Positions 37,007 to 45,769 are shown, counted from the stretch's first letter. The stretch: DNA of 64,000 nucleotides from Salirhabdus euzebyi (GCF_014207435.1 NZ_JACHGH010000001.1:520439-584438), one strand, 5' to 3'. Notes: generated by a model not told the origin, from the sequence alone. Numbers and translations: made by a program.

Positions 37007-37100
37007 TTAGAAAAACTTGGCTTGTCGCCAAGTCCTTATGGCGAAAGCCTTAGTTTTTCTTTTACTTTAATCCTTTAATAAAGATAAACTTTCTTAAAGT
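37007..37100 (+). repeat. Dispersed structured element, copy 2 (best preserved)
   Basis: Stem I TCGCCA/TGGCGA (37025-37030, 37039-37044) with loop AGTCCTTA; an alternative leading hairpin CTTGGC-TTGTC-GCCAAG overlaps it; GGC-GAAA-GCC is a third option. A 10-bp AT stem TTTACTTTAA/TTAAAGTAAA ends at about 37101. It begins five bases after the FtsA-like gene stop and abuts the ytxJ terminator. Confidence 0.8.
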
Positions 37101-37101
37101 A

Positions 37102-37132
37102 AAAAAAGAGCCATTATTTTGGCTCTTTTTGT
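37102..37132 (-). terminator. Terminator of ytxJ, overlapping its last codons
   Basis: AGAGCCA and TGGCTCT pair with loop TTATTT; the ytxJ stop codon (37116-37114) is in the loop. It is followed on the minus strand by TTTTTTTAC. Confidence 0.85.
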
Positions 37133-37461
37133 GTTACATATTGTTCTTCCACTTCTTTAAGTGTATTTTCTGTAATATCCCAATGGGATGCGTTCCAAAT
37201 GATTTTCCCTTCAGAAAATAACAAAGCTTGAGGGGATTCATGTTTCACTTTATATTGTTCCGCTATTTCATTTGATAGCGGGCGTGCTTCTTGAACATGT
37301 AACATATATAAAGGAACAGAAGTATTAGCAGCAAATGACTCGTATTGATCCTTTGCTTCTCCACTAATTGGGCACGTTAAACTGTGCTTCAATAAGAAAA
37401 AAGAAGTCTTATCATTTAGTTTTGAAAATTGCTCCCGTGTTTCAATTAATTGAATACCCAT
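37114..37461 (-). CDS. ytxJ: Bacilliredoxin-like protein YtxJ
   Basis: A 115-residue thioredoxin-fold protein of the YtxJ family. A single cysteine in LKHSLTCPIS replaces the CxxC pair, which suits de-bacillithiolation or a related monothiol exchange. ATG at 37461 follows GACGGAGGATAAGTTG; a TTG one codon earlier is possible. Last gene of ytxGHJ, a general-stress operon in B. subtilis. It ends in a terminator that includes its stop codon. Confidence 0.93.
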   Translation of the reverse strand: MGIQLIETREQFSKLNDKTSFFLLKHSLTCPISGEAKDQYESFAANTSVPLYMLHVQEARPLSNEIAEQYKVKHESPQALLFSEGKIIWNASHWDITENTLKEVEEQYVTQKEPK

Positions 37462-37502
37462 CAACTTATCCTCCGTCTATCCAAAAAATAAATAATCGAC
37501 CT

Positions 37503-37901
37503 TTACTTACTAAACTTTTCTTCTAAGTCGTCTGCTGCCTCTTCAAGCGTATCCGCAATATCTTGTCCATCCATTTTATCACGTAATTGATTCACTTTTC
37601 CTTGAAGTTGCTGCTTTGTATCCTTCATACGCTCCGTAAATGTTGTTGAAAATTCATCTGTTTTATTCTTAGCGAGATCACGCCACTCAGAACCTTTTTC
37701 ATAGGCAATATCTTTCCAATCTTCGGCTCTTTCTCTTACATTTTGAGCTCGATGATTTATATCTTCACGTAACTCTCTACCTGATTTAGGAGCTAACAAT
37801 AATGCGACAGAAGCACCTACAATACCACCTAATAAAGTGCCTAATAAAAAGTCCTTGCTATTAATGTTTTGGTTGTCATTATGGTTTTGTTCATTCCCCA
37901 T
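37503..37901 (-). CDS. ytxH: YtxH family general stress protein
   Basis: A 132-residue protein with a single glycine-rich hydrophobic segment (FLLGTLLGGIVGASVALLLA, about 18-37) followed by KSGRELREDI and an amphipathic helical tail of apolipoprotein-like character, rich in Lys, Asp and Glu. GAAGGAGGAATTTAA precedes ATG. Middle gene of ytxGHJ. Function unknown; expected at the membrane surface under stress or starvation. Confidence 0.93.
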   Translation of the reverse strand: MGNEQNHNDNQNINSKDFLLGTLLGGIVGASVALLLAPKSGRELREDINHRAQNVRERAEDWKDIAYEKGSEWRDLAKNKTDEFSTTFTERMKDTKQQLQGKVNQLRDKMDGQDIADTLEEAADDLEEKFSK

Positions 37902-37930
37902 TTAAATTCCTCCTTCTTATTAGTAAAAAT

Positions 37931-38335
37931 TTACCTTTTGTACTTTTTCCATAAGTCAATAATTGCTTGTCCCCACTTTACCGCTTGGGCAGCAGTTGCT
38001 TTATTGTTTTCCGATTCACGGACAATTTCCGTTGAAATTTTTTGGAGCGATCCATTAAATTGTTTAACAGACTCACCAACTCCGTATATACCTTCTACTA
38101 AGTTATTCATTCTTTGTGATTTATGCTGAATATCCTCAGCTAGTTTATTTGTTTTATTTAACAAAGCCGCTGTTTCTACCGTTATACCTTCCATTTGTTT
38201 CTCTAAACCTTCTAACGTGTTTGCGACATTATTCATTGTTCGTTGAACAGACTTTAATGTGCCCGCTAGATAAAAAACTAATACAGCAAAAGCAATTGCA
38301 GCGATTAAAGCTGAAACGTAAAGCAGGACTTCCAT
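37931..38335 (-). CDS. ytxG: DUF948 membrane protein YtxG
   Basis: A 134-residue DUF948 protein: one N-terminal TM segment (LLYVSALIAAIAFAVLVFYL, about 4-23) followed by a long amphipathic helix (TLKSVQRTMNNVANTLEGLE onwards). First gene of ytxGHJ. AAAGGAGTGGGTTGGGAAT precedes ATG. In B. subtilis the operon is under sigma-B and sigma-H; no convincing promoter of either type was recognised here. Biochemical role unknown. Confidence 0.92.
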   Translation of the reverse strand: MEVLLYVSALIAAIAFAVLVFYLAGTLKSVQRTMNNVANTLEGLEKQMEGITVETAALLNKTNKLAEDIQHKSQRMNNLVEGIYGVGESVKQFNGSLQKISTEIVRESENNKATAAQAVKWGQAIIDLWKKYKR

Positions 38336-38402
38336 ATTCCCAACCCACTCCTTTTATGTATTTTACTTTCCATTACAACATTCGACATTATTGGCTAATT
38401 TA

Positions 38403-38630
38403 AAACCTTAGTTGATATTTTTTAAAAAAATTAATCCTTTTGCTTTATATATAGCCTATACCCGAATACAAGATTCGTCAAACAAATCAATCCTAACTAT
38501 TTACTCATTATATGCAAAAATCCACTCTTTTATTTAGCTCTTTTCTAAAGTAGTTATTATTTTTGCGCAGTAGATGGAAAATGCGACGTAACTTATGTAG
38601 GGTTTGCTCTTTGAAGCAGCTAGGTGCTAA
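38403..38630. other. AT-rich flank between ytxG and the GC-rich repeat
   Basis: About 230 bp without a coding frame. It probably holds the ytxG promoter and otherwise nothing I can identify. It forms the left flank of the GC-rich element. Confidence 0.4.
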
Positions 38631-38632
38631 AC

Positions 38633-38686
38633 GGCCGCTCCGGCAGAATACTTCGCTTTCCACGGGTTCCCACTGAGCCTCCGCTA
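38633..38686. repeat. Diverged partial copy of the GC-rich element, inverted
   Basis: CAGAATACTTCGCTTTCCAC and GGGTTCCCACTGAGCCTCC match the reverse complement of the right part of the element at 38772-38892 in roughly three of four positions. The flank begins ACGGCCGCTCCGG. It faces the other copy, so the two together make a large imperfect inverted repeat with an 85-bp centre. Confidence 0.6.
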
Positions 38687-38771
38687 TGATAAATGTTTTG
38701 ATTTATGAGTAGTAATACCACTCCATTTATCTTTTGGGGAGTCTTCTCGCTCGTACAGCACACCATTCTAA

Positions 38772-38892
38772 GCCGCGGAAACATGCGAGACTCCTATGGG
38801 AGAGCATGAGTCTGAAGACCCCCGAGACGAGCGCTCTTTGCTCGCGAGGAGGCTGAGGCCTTGCCCATGGAAAGCGAGTATTTTTCCGCGGC
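38772..38892. repeat. GC-rich structured intergenic repeat with perfect inverted ends
   Basis: A 121-bp block of high GC content in an AT-rich gap. Its ends GCCGCGGAAA and TTTCCGCGGC are perfect 10-bp inverted repeats. Inside are further stems AGACTC/GAGTCT, CTCC/GGAG and GAGC/GCTC. It codes for no protein with a ribosome site; a 69-codon frame through it is an artefact of base composition. It resembles widely scattered, palindromic Bacillaceae intergenic repeats (MITE-like), from memory. Confidence 0.7.
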
Positions 38893-39025
38893 GACGGACT
38901 ACCACTCATCTTGTAGAGGATGAACTTCACACACATAAAGTTATGTCGTAGTTTAAGTAAAAAGTAACGGTCCTTCTTTAGTATAGGTGAGAAACAATCT
39001 CCTTACTTCATTTTTTCCTCTTTTT

Positions 39026-39117
39026 TTAGAAAAACTTCGCTTGTCGCCAAATCCTTATGGTGAAAGTCTTAGTTTTTTTTATACTTGAACAAGGTTAAAC
39101 TTTCTTAAAGTATAAAA
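39026..39117 (+). repeat. Dispersed structured element, copy 3
   Basis: Stem I TCGCCA/TGGTGA (39044-39049, 39058-39063) is kept by one G-U pair in plus-strand RNA. GGT-GAAA-GTC likewise keeps GAAA loop pairing only as G-U. The AT stem is TTTATACTT/AAGTATAAA, different in both arms from copy 2 yet paired. It abuts the murC terminator. Confidence 0.8.
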
Positions 39118-39144
39118 TAAAAAGCCGTTCTAATGAACGGCTTC
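39115..39144 (-). terminator. Terminator of murC
   Basis: GCCGTTC-TAAT-GAACGGC is a 7-bp GC-rich stem followed on the minus strand by TTTTTATTTTAT. The T-run merges with repeat copy 3. Confidence 0.88.
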
Positions 39145-39152
39145 CTAAACTT

Positions 39153-40445
39153 TTATAATTTTTCATACGCTTCTTGAAATTTTTGAACATCCCCTGCTCC
39201 CATGAAGATGAGAACACTGTTTGAAAAGTCTTGTAAAACGTCTGTATTTTCTAAATTGAGTATTGTTGCACCATCTATCTTGTTTTGCAGGTCCTCAATA
39301 GTTAAACTTCCACTTTTTTCACGTGCAGATCCAAAAATATCACACAAGTACACATGATCTGCTTCACTTAAGCTGTCAGCGAATTGTTGCAAGAACGTTT
39401 TTGTTCTTGTAAAAGTGTGTGGTTGAAATATTGCTACTATTTTTTTATCTGGATATTTCTTCTGAGCAGATTCGATAGTTGCCTCAATTTCTCTTGGATG
39501 GTGAGCATAGTCATCAATTAAAATTTGCCCATTTTTCCATTCCTTTTCGGTAAAGCGACGTTTCACACCTTTGAACGATTTAAGATGTTTAATATCTTCT
39601 GCCCCAATTCCTTCATAGTGACAAAGGGCAATAACAGATAATGCATTTAAAACGTTGTGCGTGCCATAGGTAGGGATTTCAAAGGTTTCATAAAATGTGC
39701 TTCTAACAAATACATCAAAGGATGTTCCTTCTGTTGTTGCCTGAACATTTTTTGCTTGAAAATCATTTCCTTCCGATAGACCGTAGTAAACAACTGGTAC
39801 TTTCGGTTGAATATGCTGAAGCTGTTCGTCATCCCCACAGGCTATAATGCCTTTTTTCACTTTCATTGCTAACTCTTGAAAGGCATTGAATACATCGTCA
39901 ATACTTGTAAAATAATCAGGATGATCAAAATCGATATTTGTCATTATTGCATAATCGGGTTCGTAAGCTAAAAAGTGTCTTCGGTATTCACAAGCCTCGA
40001 ACACAAAATACTTACTATTTTCATGTCCGTTACCTGTTCCATCCCCTATTAAATAAGAAGTTGGTTCCACTTGTTTGAGGACATGTGCAAGTAAACCTGT
40101 AGTTGAAGTTTTCCCATGAGCACCTGTGACAGCAATGCTTATATATCTTTTTAGCCATTCCCCTAGAAATTCATGATAACGATAATAAGGTAATTCCAAT
40201 TCCTTAGCTTTTTTAATCTCTTCGTTCTCGTCGTTAAAAGCATTTCCAGCAATAATAGTCAAACCTTCTTCTATATTATTCTCTGAAAATGTTGTTATTT
40301 TAATCCCTCTTGTTTCTAAAGCATCTTGGGTGAAAAAGTATTTATCAACGTCTGAACCTTGAACCTTTTCACCTGCATCATGAAGAATTTGTGCTAATGC
40401 ACTCATTCCAGTTCCTTTTATACCAATGAAGTGGTAAGTAGTCAT
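39153..40445 (-). CDS. murC: UDP-N-acetylmuramate--L-alanine ligase
   Basis: A 430-residue Mur ligase that adds L-alanine to UDP-MurNAc. N-terminal nucleotide motif [22 protein letters not shown]-loop [18 protein letters not shown], and [26 protein letters not shown] and [12 protein letters not shown]. The length and motifs are standard. ATG at 40445 follows GTGGAGGTTCAAGTTT; the frame extends six codons earlier through the ribosome site. Monocistronic by its terminator and flanks. Confidence 0.97.
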   Translation of the reverse strand: MTTYHFIGIKGTGMSALAQILHDAGEKVQGSDVDKYFFTQDALETRGIKITTFSENNIEEGLTIIAGNAFNDENEEIKKAKELELPYYRYHEFLGEWLKRYISIAVTGAHGKTSTTGLLAHVLKQVEPTSYLIGDGTGNGHENSKYFVFEACEYRRHFLAYEPDYAIMTNIDFDHPDYFTSIDDVFNAFQELAMKVKKGIIACGDDEQLQHIQPKVPVVYYGLSEGNDFQAKNVQATTEGTSFDVFVRSTFYETFEIPTYGTHNVLNALSVIALCHYEGIGAEDIKHLKSFKGVKRRFTEKEWKNGQILIDDYAHHPREIEATIESAQKKYPDKKIVAIFQPHTFTRTKTFLQQFADSLSEADHVYLCDIFGSAREKSGSLTIEDLQNKIDGATILNLENTDVLQDFSNSVLIFMGAGDVQKFQEAYEKL

Positions 40446-40596
40446 AAACTTGAACCTCCACAAACTTTCATTCTGATTTAGTATATGTATCTGCCTACAA
40501 TTTTGCTATTTCCAATACCCATTTTTCTTACCGGTTTATTATATCAAATTCATTTTAAATTGTAATAACTTTAATAATAAAAGTTAAATTTGTATG

Positions 40597-40627
40597 AAAA
40601 CCCCTGTCTTATCAAGACAAGGGTTTC
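40597..40627 (-). terminator. Terminator of the nicotinate phosphoribosyltransferase gene
   Basis: AAACCCTTGTCTT and AAGACAGGGGTTT (one G-C/A exception) pair around a 3-nt loop, followed by TCATAC; the arm itself ends in T. It lies 30 bp after the stop. Confidence 0.8.
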
Positions 40628-40656
40628 TATCCTTTTTATTATTGCCAGGAAAAACT

Positions 40657-41772
40657 TTATTCAGTCTCTTCAATATATTCCACTTTTTCTAATCTCTTGT
40701 TAGGTCTGTACCTACGACCTTCTTTAGCCTCTGGTTTCCCATTTAACAGGACATTATCACCAGTAAAACCAATATTAATTTTTAATAAGCTTCCACCGAC
40801 ACCGTACATATCTACAGGTACTTTTAATTTCTCAAAAGCCCGAATACGATCTTCTGTAAATCCACCGCTCGCGACAATCTTTACATGCTGAAAGCCTTCA
40901 TCGTCTAAAGCCCTTCTTAATGCAAAGATCAGCTCAGGATTTACTCCTCTTGGATCAAATGTTCCCATTAAATGAGGATTTCGGAAAAAGTACTTATCTA
41001 CAATTGTACGAGAAGTATCAAGTCTGACACCTTTTAAATCTTCTTTAAATGCCCTAGCTACTTTTAACGAGTCTGTTATAACATCATTGTTGTAATCGAC
41101 TAATGCCAACAAATCATCATTTGGAAAGCTATCTTTATAAGCTCGTGTAGCAGCAACAATATCACCTTTAAACATCTGGATTAGAGCATGAGGCATTGTT
41201 CCCATTCCTTCTTTCCCCCACCATTCGTTCATGGCATGGGTAGCTTGGGCAGTCGAGCCTCCTATATAAGCAGCATAGCCATCTCCAGCCTGTTGCGTAT
41301 AATGATCATCACGGTCCCCCATAAAAATAATAGGCTTTTGTTTCCCAGATGTACGAGCAGCCTTAACTACATGATAAACATTTGTAGCAACTGAAGTTCT
41401 TCGTGCTAAAACACCATCAATTAAGCCTTCCAAAAAGCCGAAATGTTGATACGGCCCCGTTATCGTAAGGACAGTTTCAAATGGATTAATTTTATCTCCA
41501 TCTTTTAAAGAGTGGATTTCTAACTCCTCTGGATGATCTGCAAATGTATGAATTAAAGCAATAGCTTCATCAGTCCCGCATAAAACGGCTTCATCCTTTT
41601 GGAAGAATTGCATCGTAACATAATTATCTGGAACAGAAGCCTTAATGATTTCCTTTGTTTTCAGAAAATAAACAGCCGAAAACCAACCTTCTCTAATTCG
41701 TTCATCAAACTTAAAGGTTTTATTTGTCAGCCTATTTATTTTGCCTTTCATCTTTAATTCTATTTCTTTCAT
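40657..41772 (-). CDS. Nicotinate phosphoribosyltransferase
   Basis: A 371-residue NAPRTase that makes nicotinate mononucleotide from nicotinate, PRPP and ATP in NAD salvage. Seen: active-site region GFLEGLIDGVLARRTSVATN, PIIFMGDRDDHYTQQAGDGY, STAQATHAMNEWWG, VDYNNDVITDSLKVARAF, and KIVASGGFTEDRIRAFEKL. It is shorter than the roughly 490-residue PncB of B. subtilis, which suggests the shorter archaeal-like subfamily. AGAGGGATAAGAA precedes ATG. It sits alone between sftA and murC, a place not occupied by this gene in B. subtilis. Confidence 0.92.
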   Translation of the reverse strand: MKEIELKMKGKINRLTNKTFKFDERIREGWFSAVYFLKTKEIIKASVPDNYVTMQFFQKDEAVLCGTDEAIALIHTFADHPEELEIHSLKDGDKINPFETVLTITGPYQHFGFLEGLIDGVLARRTSVATNVYHVVKAARTSGKQKPIIFMGDRDDHYTQQAGDGYAAYIGGSTAQATHAMNEWWGKEGMGTMPHALIQMFKGDIVAATRAYKDSFPNDDLLALVDYNNDVITDSLKVARAFKEDLKGVRLDTSRTIVDKYFFRNPHLMGTFDPRGVNPELIFALRRALDDEGFQHVKIVASGGFTEDRIRAFEKLKVPVDMYGVGGSLLKINIGFTGDNVLLNGKPEAKEGRRYRPNKRLEKVEYIEETE

Positions 41773-41907
41773 TTCTTATCCCTCTTATATGTAATTTGCG
41801 GTTATATACGCTATTTATTATCTTAAACATTGTAACATAATTTAACAAGCTAAAATCATTTAACTTGATTTTACTCTCATCCTTACAAGACAAGTGAAAT
41901 AAGGCAG

Positions 41908-41942
41908 AAAAAAAGAAAAACCATATATGAATGGTTTTCCTT
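41908..41942 (-). terminator. Terminator of sftA
   Basis: AAACCAT-TCATAT-ATGGTTT on the minus strand followed by TTCTTTTTTTC, directly after the sftA stop. Confidence 0.85.
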
Positions 41943-41955
41943 ACTTTATAACCCA

Positions 41956-44124
41956 CTATACAGAAAAGTCAATATTCTCTTTTACTTCTTCCTTTGAAAG
42001 TAAAATATCTCTAGGCTTACTACCATTTTGTTCTGATATGAGCCCGATTTCTTCCATTCTATCTATTAGTCTCGCTGCCCGATTATAACCAATGCTAAAT
42101 TTTCTTTGTAAAAAGGATGTACTTGCTTTTCCTTCTCCCAAAATAATTTCAATTGCCTCTTGCAAAAGATCATCCTCATTTTCTTCTAAAGATACACTTT
42201 GAATTAAATCTTCTTGCTCAAATAAATAATTAGGGGGAGCAAGTTTTTTTACATAGCTTGTCACCCGTTCAATCTCATCGTCAGACACAAAAGCACCTTG
42301 TATTCGTTTTGGCTTACCTACCCCATTTTCAACAAAGAGCATGTCGCCTTTACCTAACAGCTTTTCTGCTCCATTGCTATCAATGATTGTTCTTGAATCC
42401 ACTTGTGAAGATACACTAAAAGCTATTCTTGTTGGTACATTCGCCTTTATTAAACCTGTAATAACATCTACAGAAGGGCGTTGTGTCGCTAACAGCAAAT
42501 GAATGCCACACGCTCTAGCTTTTTGGGCAATTCTACAAATAGCATCTTCAACATCTTGTGGAGAAGCCATCATTAAGTCTGCTAATTCATCAATAATGAT
42601 AACGATATAAGGCATTTTTTCTTTCGCCTTTTGATTATAACGTTCAATGTCCCGGACGCCTTCTTCAGCAAAGGTTGTATATCGATTTTCCATTTCATCT
42701 ACTGCCCACTTTAATGCAGAAGTAGCTGCTTTTACGTCAGTTATGACAGGTGCAACAAGATGTGGAATATGATTATAAGGTGCTAACTCCACCATCTTTG
42801 GATCAATTAACAAGAACTTCACATCCTCATAAGAGGCCTTATATAATAAACTAACTAAAATCGTATTAATACAAACACTTTTACCTGATCCAGTTGCACC
42901 AGCAATCAAACCGTGAGGCATTTTTTTCAAGTCGGTCACAACAGCTTTTCCTTCTATATCTAAGCCTAACCCTACGGCGAGCTTTGATGGCTGCTGCTTA
43001 AAAGAAGAACTTTGTAAAATATCGTGCATTGTTACCATACTAGAAGATAAATTCGGTACTTCAATACCTATCGCATTTTTCCCAGGTATCGGCGCTTCCA
43101 TTCTTATATCCTTTGCTGCTAAGTTCATCTTAATATCATCCGATAAACTCGTTATTTTACTCACCTTTACTCCTATATCTGGTTGGACCTCAAATCTTGT
43201 CACAGTAGGTCCTTTCACTGTTTTAGATACTTTTGCACGAACATTAAAGTGATTTAACGTAGTTTCTAGCCTCTCCGTTTGCTCCTTTAACCATTGTTCG
43301 TCATTTGTTTCTTTTTTTGGTAGATCGTCTAAAAGATGTAGAGGAGGCAATGTGTTATTTGTTCCTGTTGTTGATTTATGGTGATATGCTTTTTTATCTC
43401 TTGGTGTCATGATGACATTAAATGGAGATAATGATTTGGAATTTCTCTTCTGTACAGCTTCATTTTTGATTTCTTCGTTAAAAGTTTCTGTGTTCTGAGA
43501 ATCATCAGATAGTAAAAAGGAATTTTCCTCTTCTTCCTCTTCCTTATATGGTTGATCTATTATGCTATCAACTATGTCTTCAGTTGGAATTGTTTCCTTT
43601 CTACTTTCTTCTCGGGTCTTATCTGTAACCTTTCTCTTTTGCAGATCAAAAGGAATTATTTTTGAATGTATTTCTTTTTCTGCTATTTCCACTATTTCAG
43701 TAAGATGTTGGTCATCAAGCGATTGCTCAAATGAAACATCTGACTGTGGTTGTTGTTTTTTTCTTATGTAAGCTGGAACCTCTGAAATTTCACTGTTATG
43801 CAAGCTTCGATTGGTGCTATAACCATAAACAGGCGACGGAACATTTGTTGCGCGAAATGGTTCCTTTTTAGAAGAAGTACTCTCACGTTCTTCTACCTTG
43901 CTTTTTCTTCCCTGGTTCCTATTTCGCATCACTCTCGTTTCCTGTCTTTTTGCAATAACAGGCTGTTGTGTCGAATGTTGTTGAGGATATTGAAAAGACA
44001 TCCTCGTCTGTAAATGTTGAGACCCATTATTTAACCTACTTGAAGCACGATTAACATACGTTGTTTTTTCATTCTTTTCTTCGTTGAACATCTCTTTAAT
44101 CCATTTTCTAAACCGATTAAACAT
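41956..44124 (-). CDS. sftA: DNA translocase SftA (FtsK/SpoIIIE family, soluble)
   Basis: A 722-residue FtsK-family motor without TM helices. A long low-complexity hydrophilic N-terminal half (to about 270) precedes beta/alpha motor domains with Walker A AGATGSGKSVCINTILVS and Walker B VIIIDELADLMM. The C-terminal gamma winged-helix domain reads QRKFSIGYNRAARLIDRMEE, which recognises SRS/KOPS-type sequences. It clears chromosome DNA from the division site. Start choice is uncertain: ATG at 44124 (MFNRFRKWIKEMF) resembles B. subtilis; an ATG at 44169 gives 15 more residues; neither has a strong ribosome site. Confidence 0.95.
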   Translation of the reverse strand: MFNRFRKWIKEMFNEEKNEKTTYVNRASSRLNNGSQHLQTRMSFQYPQQHSTQQPVIAKRQETRVMRNRNQGRKSKVEERESTSSKKEPFRATNVPSPVYGYSTNRSLHNSEISEVPAYIRKKQQPQSDVSFEQSLDDQHLTEIVEIAEKEIHSKIIPFDLQKRKVTDKTREESRKETIPTEDIVDSIIDQPYKEEEEEENSFLLSDDSQNTETFNEEIKNEAVQKRNSKSLSPFNVIMTPRDKKAYHHKSTTGTNNTLPPLHLLDDLPKKETNDEQWLKEQTERLETTLNHFNVRAKVSKTVKGPTVTRFEVQPDIGVKVSKITSLSDDIKMNLAAKDIRMEAPIPGKNAIGIEVPNLSSSMVTMHDILQSSSFKQQPSKLAVGLGLDIEGKAVVTDLKKMPHGLIAGATGSGKSVCINTILVSLLYKASYEDVKFLLIDPKMVELAPYNHIPHLVAPVITDVKAATSALKWAVDEMENRYTTFAEEGVRDIERYNQKAKEKMPYIVIIIDELADLMMASPQDVEDAICRIAQKARACGIHLLLATQRPSVDVITGLIKANVPTRIAFSVSSQVDSRTIIDSNGAEKLLGKGDMLFVENGVGKPKRIQGAFVSDDEIERVTSYVKKLAPPNYLFEQEDLIQSVSLEENEDDLLQEAIEIILGEGKASTSFLQRKFSIGYNRAARLIDRMEEIGLISEQNGSKPRDILLSKEEVKENIDFSV

Positions 44125-44237
44125 GGGTGTATCACTCTTTCCTTTTTCAATTCTTCTCGTATAAGGCATCTTATTTTCATTATGATTTGATTAAGGATAA
44201 AAATCAATGTTTGTCCAACAATTTACCTTCTATAAAG

Positions 44238-44263
44238 CAAAAAACCGCTTATAGCGGTTTTTG
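44238..44263 (-). terminator. Terminator of ytpR
   Basis: AAAAACCGCT-ATA-AGCGGTTTT on the minus strand directly following the stop codon, with T-run TTGC. Confidence 0.8.
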
Positions 44264-44264
44264 A

Positions 44265-44870
44265 TTAAAATTCATATGGACTTCCAACCTGATATTTGTC
44301 TGATAAAACGAGGATTCCTTTTTCTTTCGGTGCATCTGGTAGTCCAAGTTCCTTTGCCGAACAAATCATTCCTGAAGATGCAACACCTCTTAGCTCAGCA
44401 TCCTTTATTAACATACCACTAGGCATGATTGCTCCCGGTTTGGCAACGACTACTTTTTGACCAGCTTCAACATTTGGTGCCCCACAAACAATTTGTAATG
44501 ACTCATCCCCAACGTCAACCTGACAAACACTTAGTTTATCCGCATTTTCATGAGAACTTTTTTCTTTCACATAACCAACAACAAACTTGGGAGAAAGATC
44601 AACATTTAATTTTTCCTTTACTCCATTTTTTTCAAATACCTCATGAATTTTTTCTAACCATTCTTCTGTTAAATCAATTTTTTCTACTTCATTTAAAGAA
44701 AAATAAGTGGAGGCTTGGAAAATATTATAACCAACTACCTCTTTCGATTCTTTGTCATAAATTTTAGCAATATCACCAACACGATTCACTTTTAAATTGG
44801 TTCTGTTTCCCTCTTTTATTGGGATTAATAGTACATCACCAATTCCTTTCTGATTATGAAAAATTTGCAT
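44265..44870 (-). CDS. ytpR: YtpR family protein with tRNA-binding (EMAP/PheT-type) domain
   Basis: A 201-residue protein. A small N-terminal DUF4479 part ([20 protein letters not shown], about 1-85) precedes an OB-fold tRNA-binding domain (about 95-195): [40 protein letters not shown], and [20 protein letters not shown]. This module also occurs at the N-terminus of phenylalanyl-tRNA synthetase beta, but no catalytic part is present. ATG at 44870 after GGAAGGAGTTTGGAC. Last gene of ytpPQR. Confidence 0.94.
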   Translation of the reverse strand: MQIFHNQKGIGDVLLIPIKEGNRTNLKVNRVGDIAKIYDKESKEVVGYNIFQASTYFSLNEVEKIDLTEEWLEKIHEVFEKNGVKEKLNVDLSPKFVVGYVKEKSSHENADKLSVCQVDVGDESLQIVCGAPNVEAGQKVVVAKPGAIMPSGMLIKDAELRGVASSGMICSAKELGLPDAPKEKGILVLSDKYQVGSPYEF

Positions 44871-44885
44871 GTCCAAACTCCTTCC

Positions 44886-45698
44886 TTACTTGTCTTCCTC
44901 TTTTTTTCGGTTTTTTGCTAGGATAAAAATTGGCTCTAACCCTTTGTCTTCATATAAAAAGGAAAGGGACGTAATAGGAATTCTGCCATCTGCAAAAAAT
45001 TGCATCGTCATTTGAGCTAGTACATCATATCCAGTTGGATTTTTAATGTCTGCAAAAATACATACATCTTGATGTGGCACAGCAATAGCCAGTTCCCCCT
45101 CGGCATTTGCCTTCATCTCTTCCAACAATGCTTCATTCAGGATTCTACTTGCATCGTATCCGTCATTCGTTGCTACAAAATAAAATGTATTACCTGCAAC
45201 TTCATCCTTTTTATATGAAATAGGAAGAGATCTGACATTAAACTTGGCTATTTCTGTCACTCTTTCCTTTGACCAGTCTTCCATCTTAAGTAAGTATTCA
45301 TCAATTAATTTATATGATTTACCTAAGTCTAGTGCATAGTAAATTCTTGTTTCTGCTGTATGCTCACTAAAAATAAGCTTTTTTCCATTCTTTGTTTCTT
45401 TCGGAAATGAAGTAGAACGAATAACGGGAAAAATATGCTTTTCCTTTCCAGTCAATTCATGCTTTTCATTCATAATTCGTAGTGCCTCTTCAATATGATT
45501 AACGAGTTCATCTAATGCTTCTTCTTTTCTTCTTTCCCATTTTGCAATAACACCTGGAAGGGATATAACCATTCCCATCTTTGTATCTTTCCACTCAATT
45601 CTAAAATTGTCTTTTTCTCTATCATATATCGTATTCCAACTTGGATTTGACAATCTTTCTTCCAGCATCTTTTTCATTTTTATGCTTGTCATTTTCAT
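44886..45698 (-). CDS. ytpQ: DUF1444 protein YtpQ
   Basis: A 270-residue DUF1444 protein, conserved in bacilli with unknown activity. Visible conserved blocks: [48 protein letters not shown] and [13 protein letters not shown]. No TM or signal sequence. ATG at 45698 after GGGAGGAATAATGA. It lies between ytpP and ytpR, 15 bp upstream of ytpR, so the two are coupled. Confidence 0.93.
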   Translation of the reverse strand: MKMTSIKMKKMLEERLSNPSWNTIYDREKDNFRIEWKDTKMGMVISLPGVIAKWERRKEEALDELVNHIEEALRIMNEKHELTGKEKHIFPVIRSTSFPKETKNGKKLIFSEHTAETRIYYALDLGKSYKLIDEYLLKMEDWSKERVTEIAKFNVRSLPISYKKDEVAGNTFYFVATNDGYDASRILNEALLEEMKANAEGELAIAVPHQDVCIFADIKNPTGYDVLAQMTMQFFADGRIPITSLSFLYEDKGLEPIFILAKNRKKEEDK

Positions 45699-45769
45699 TC
45701 ATTATTCCTCCCTTACTAGTAGAAGGACAAACCACCTTTATTTTAGCATGAAGGTGTCCAATCACAAAA

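Noticed and set aside
38727..38936. 69-codon minus-strand frame rich in Arg and Pro
   Set aside because: It is produced by the GC-rich palindromic repeat, with no ribosome site.
41732..41956. 74-codon minus-strand frame between sftA and the NAPRTase gene
   Set aside because: It runs through the sftA terminator and overlaps the start of the NAPRTase gene, with no ribosome site.
44429..44767. 112-codon plus-strand frame
   Set aside because: It is antisense to ytpR; His/Phe/Gln-rich as expected of a shadow.
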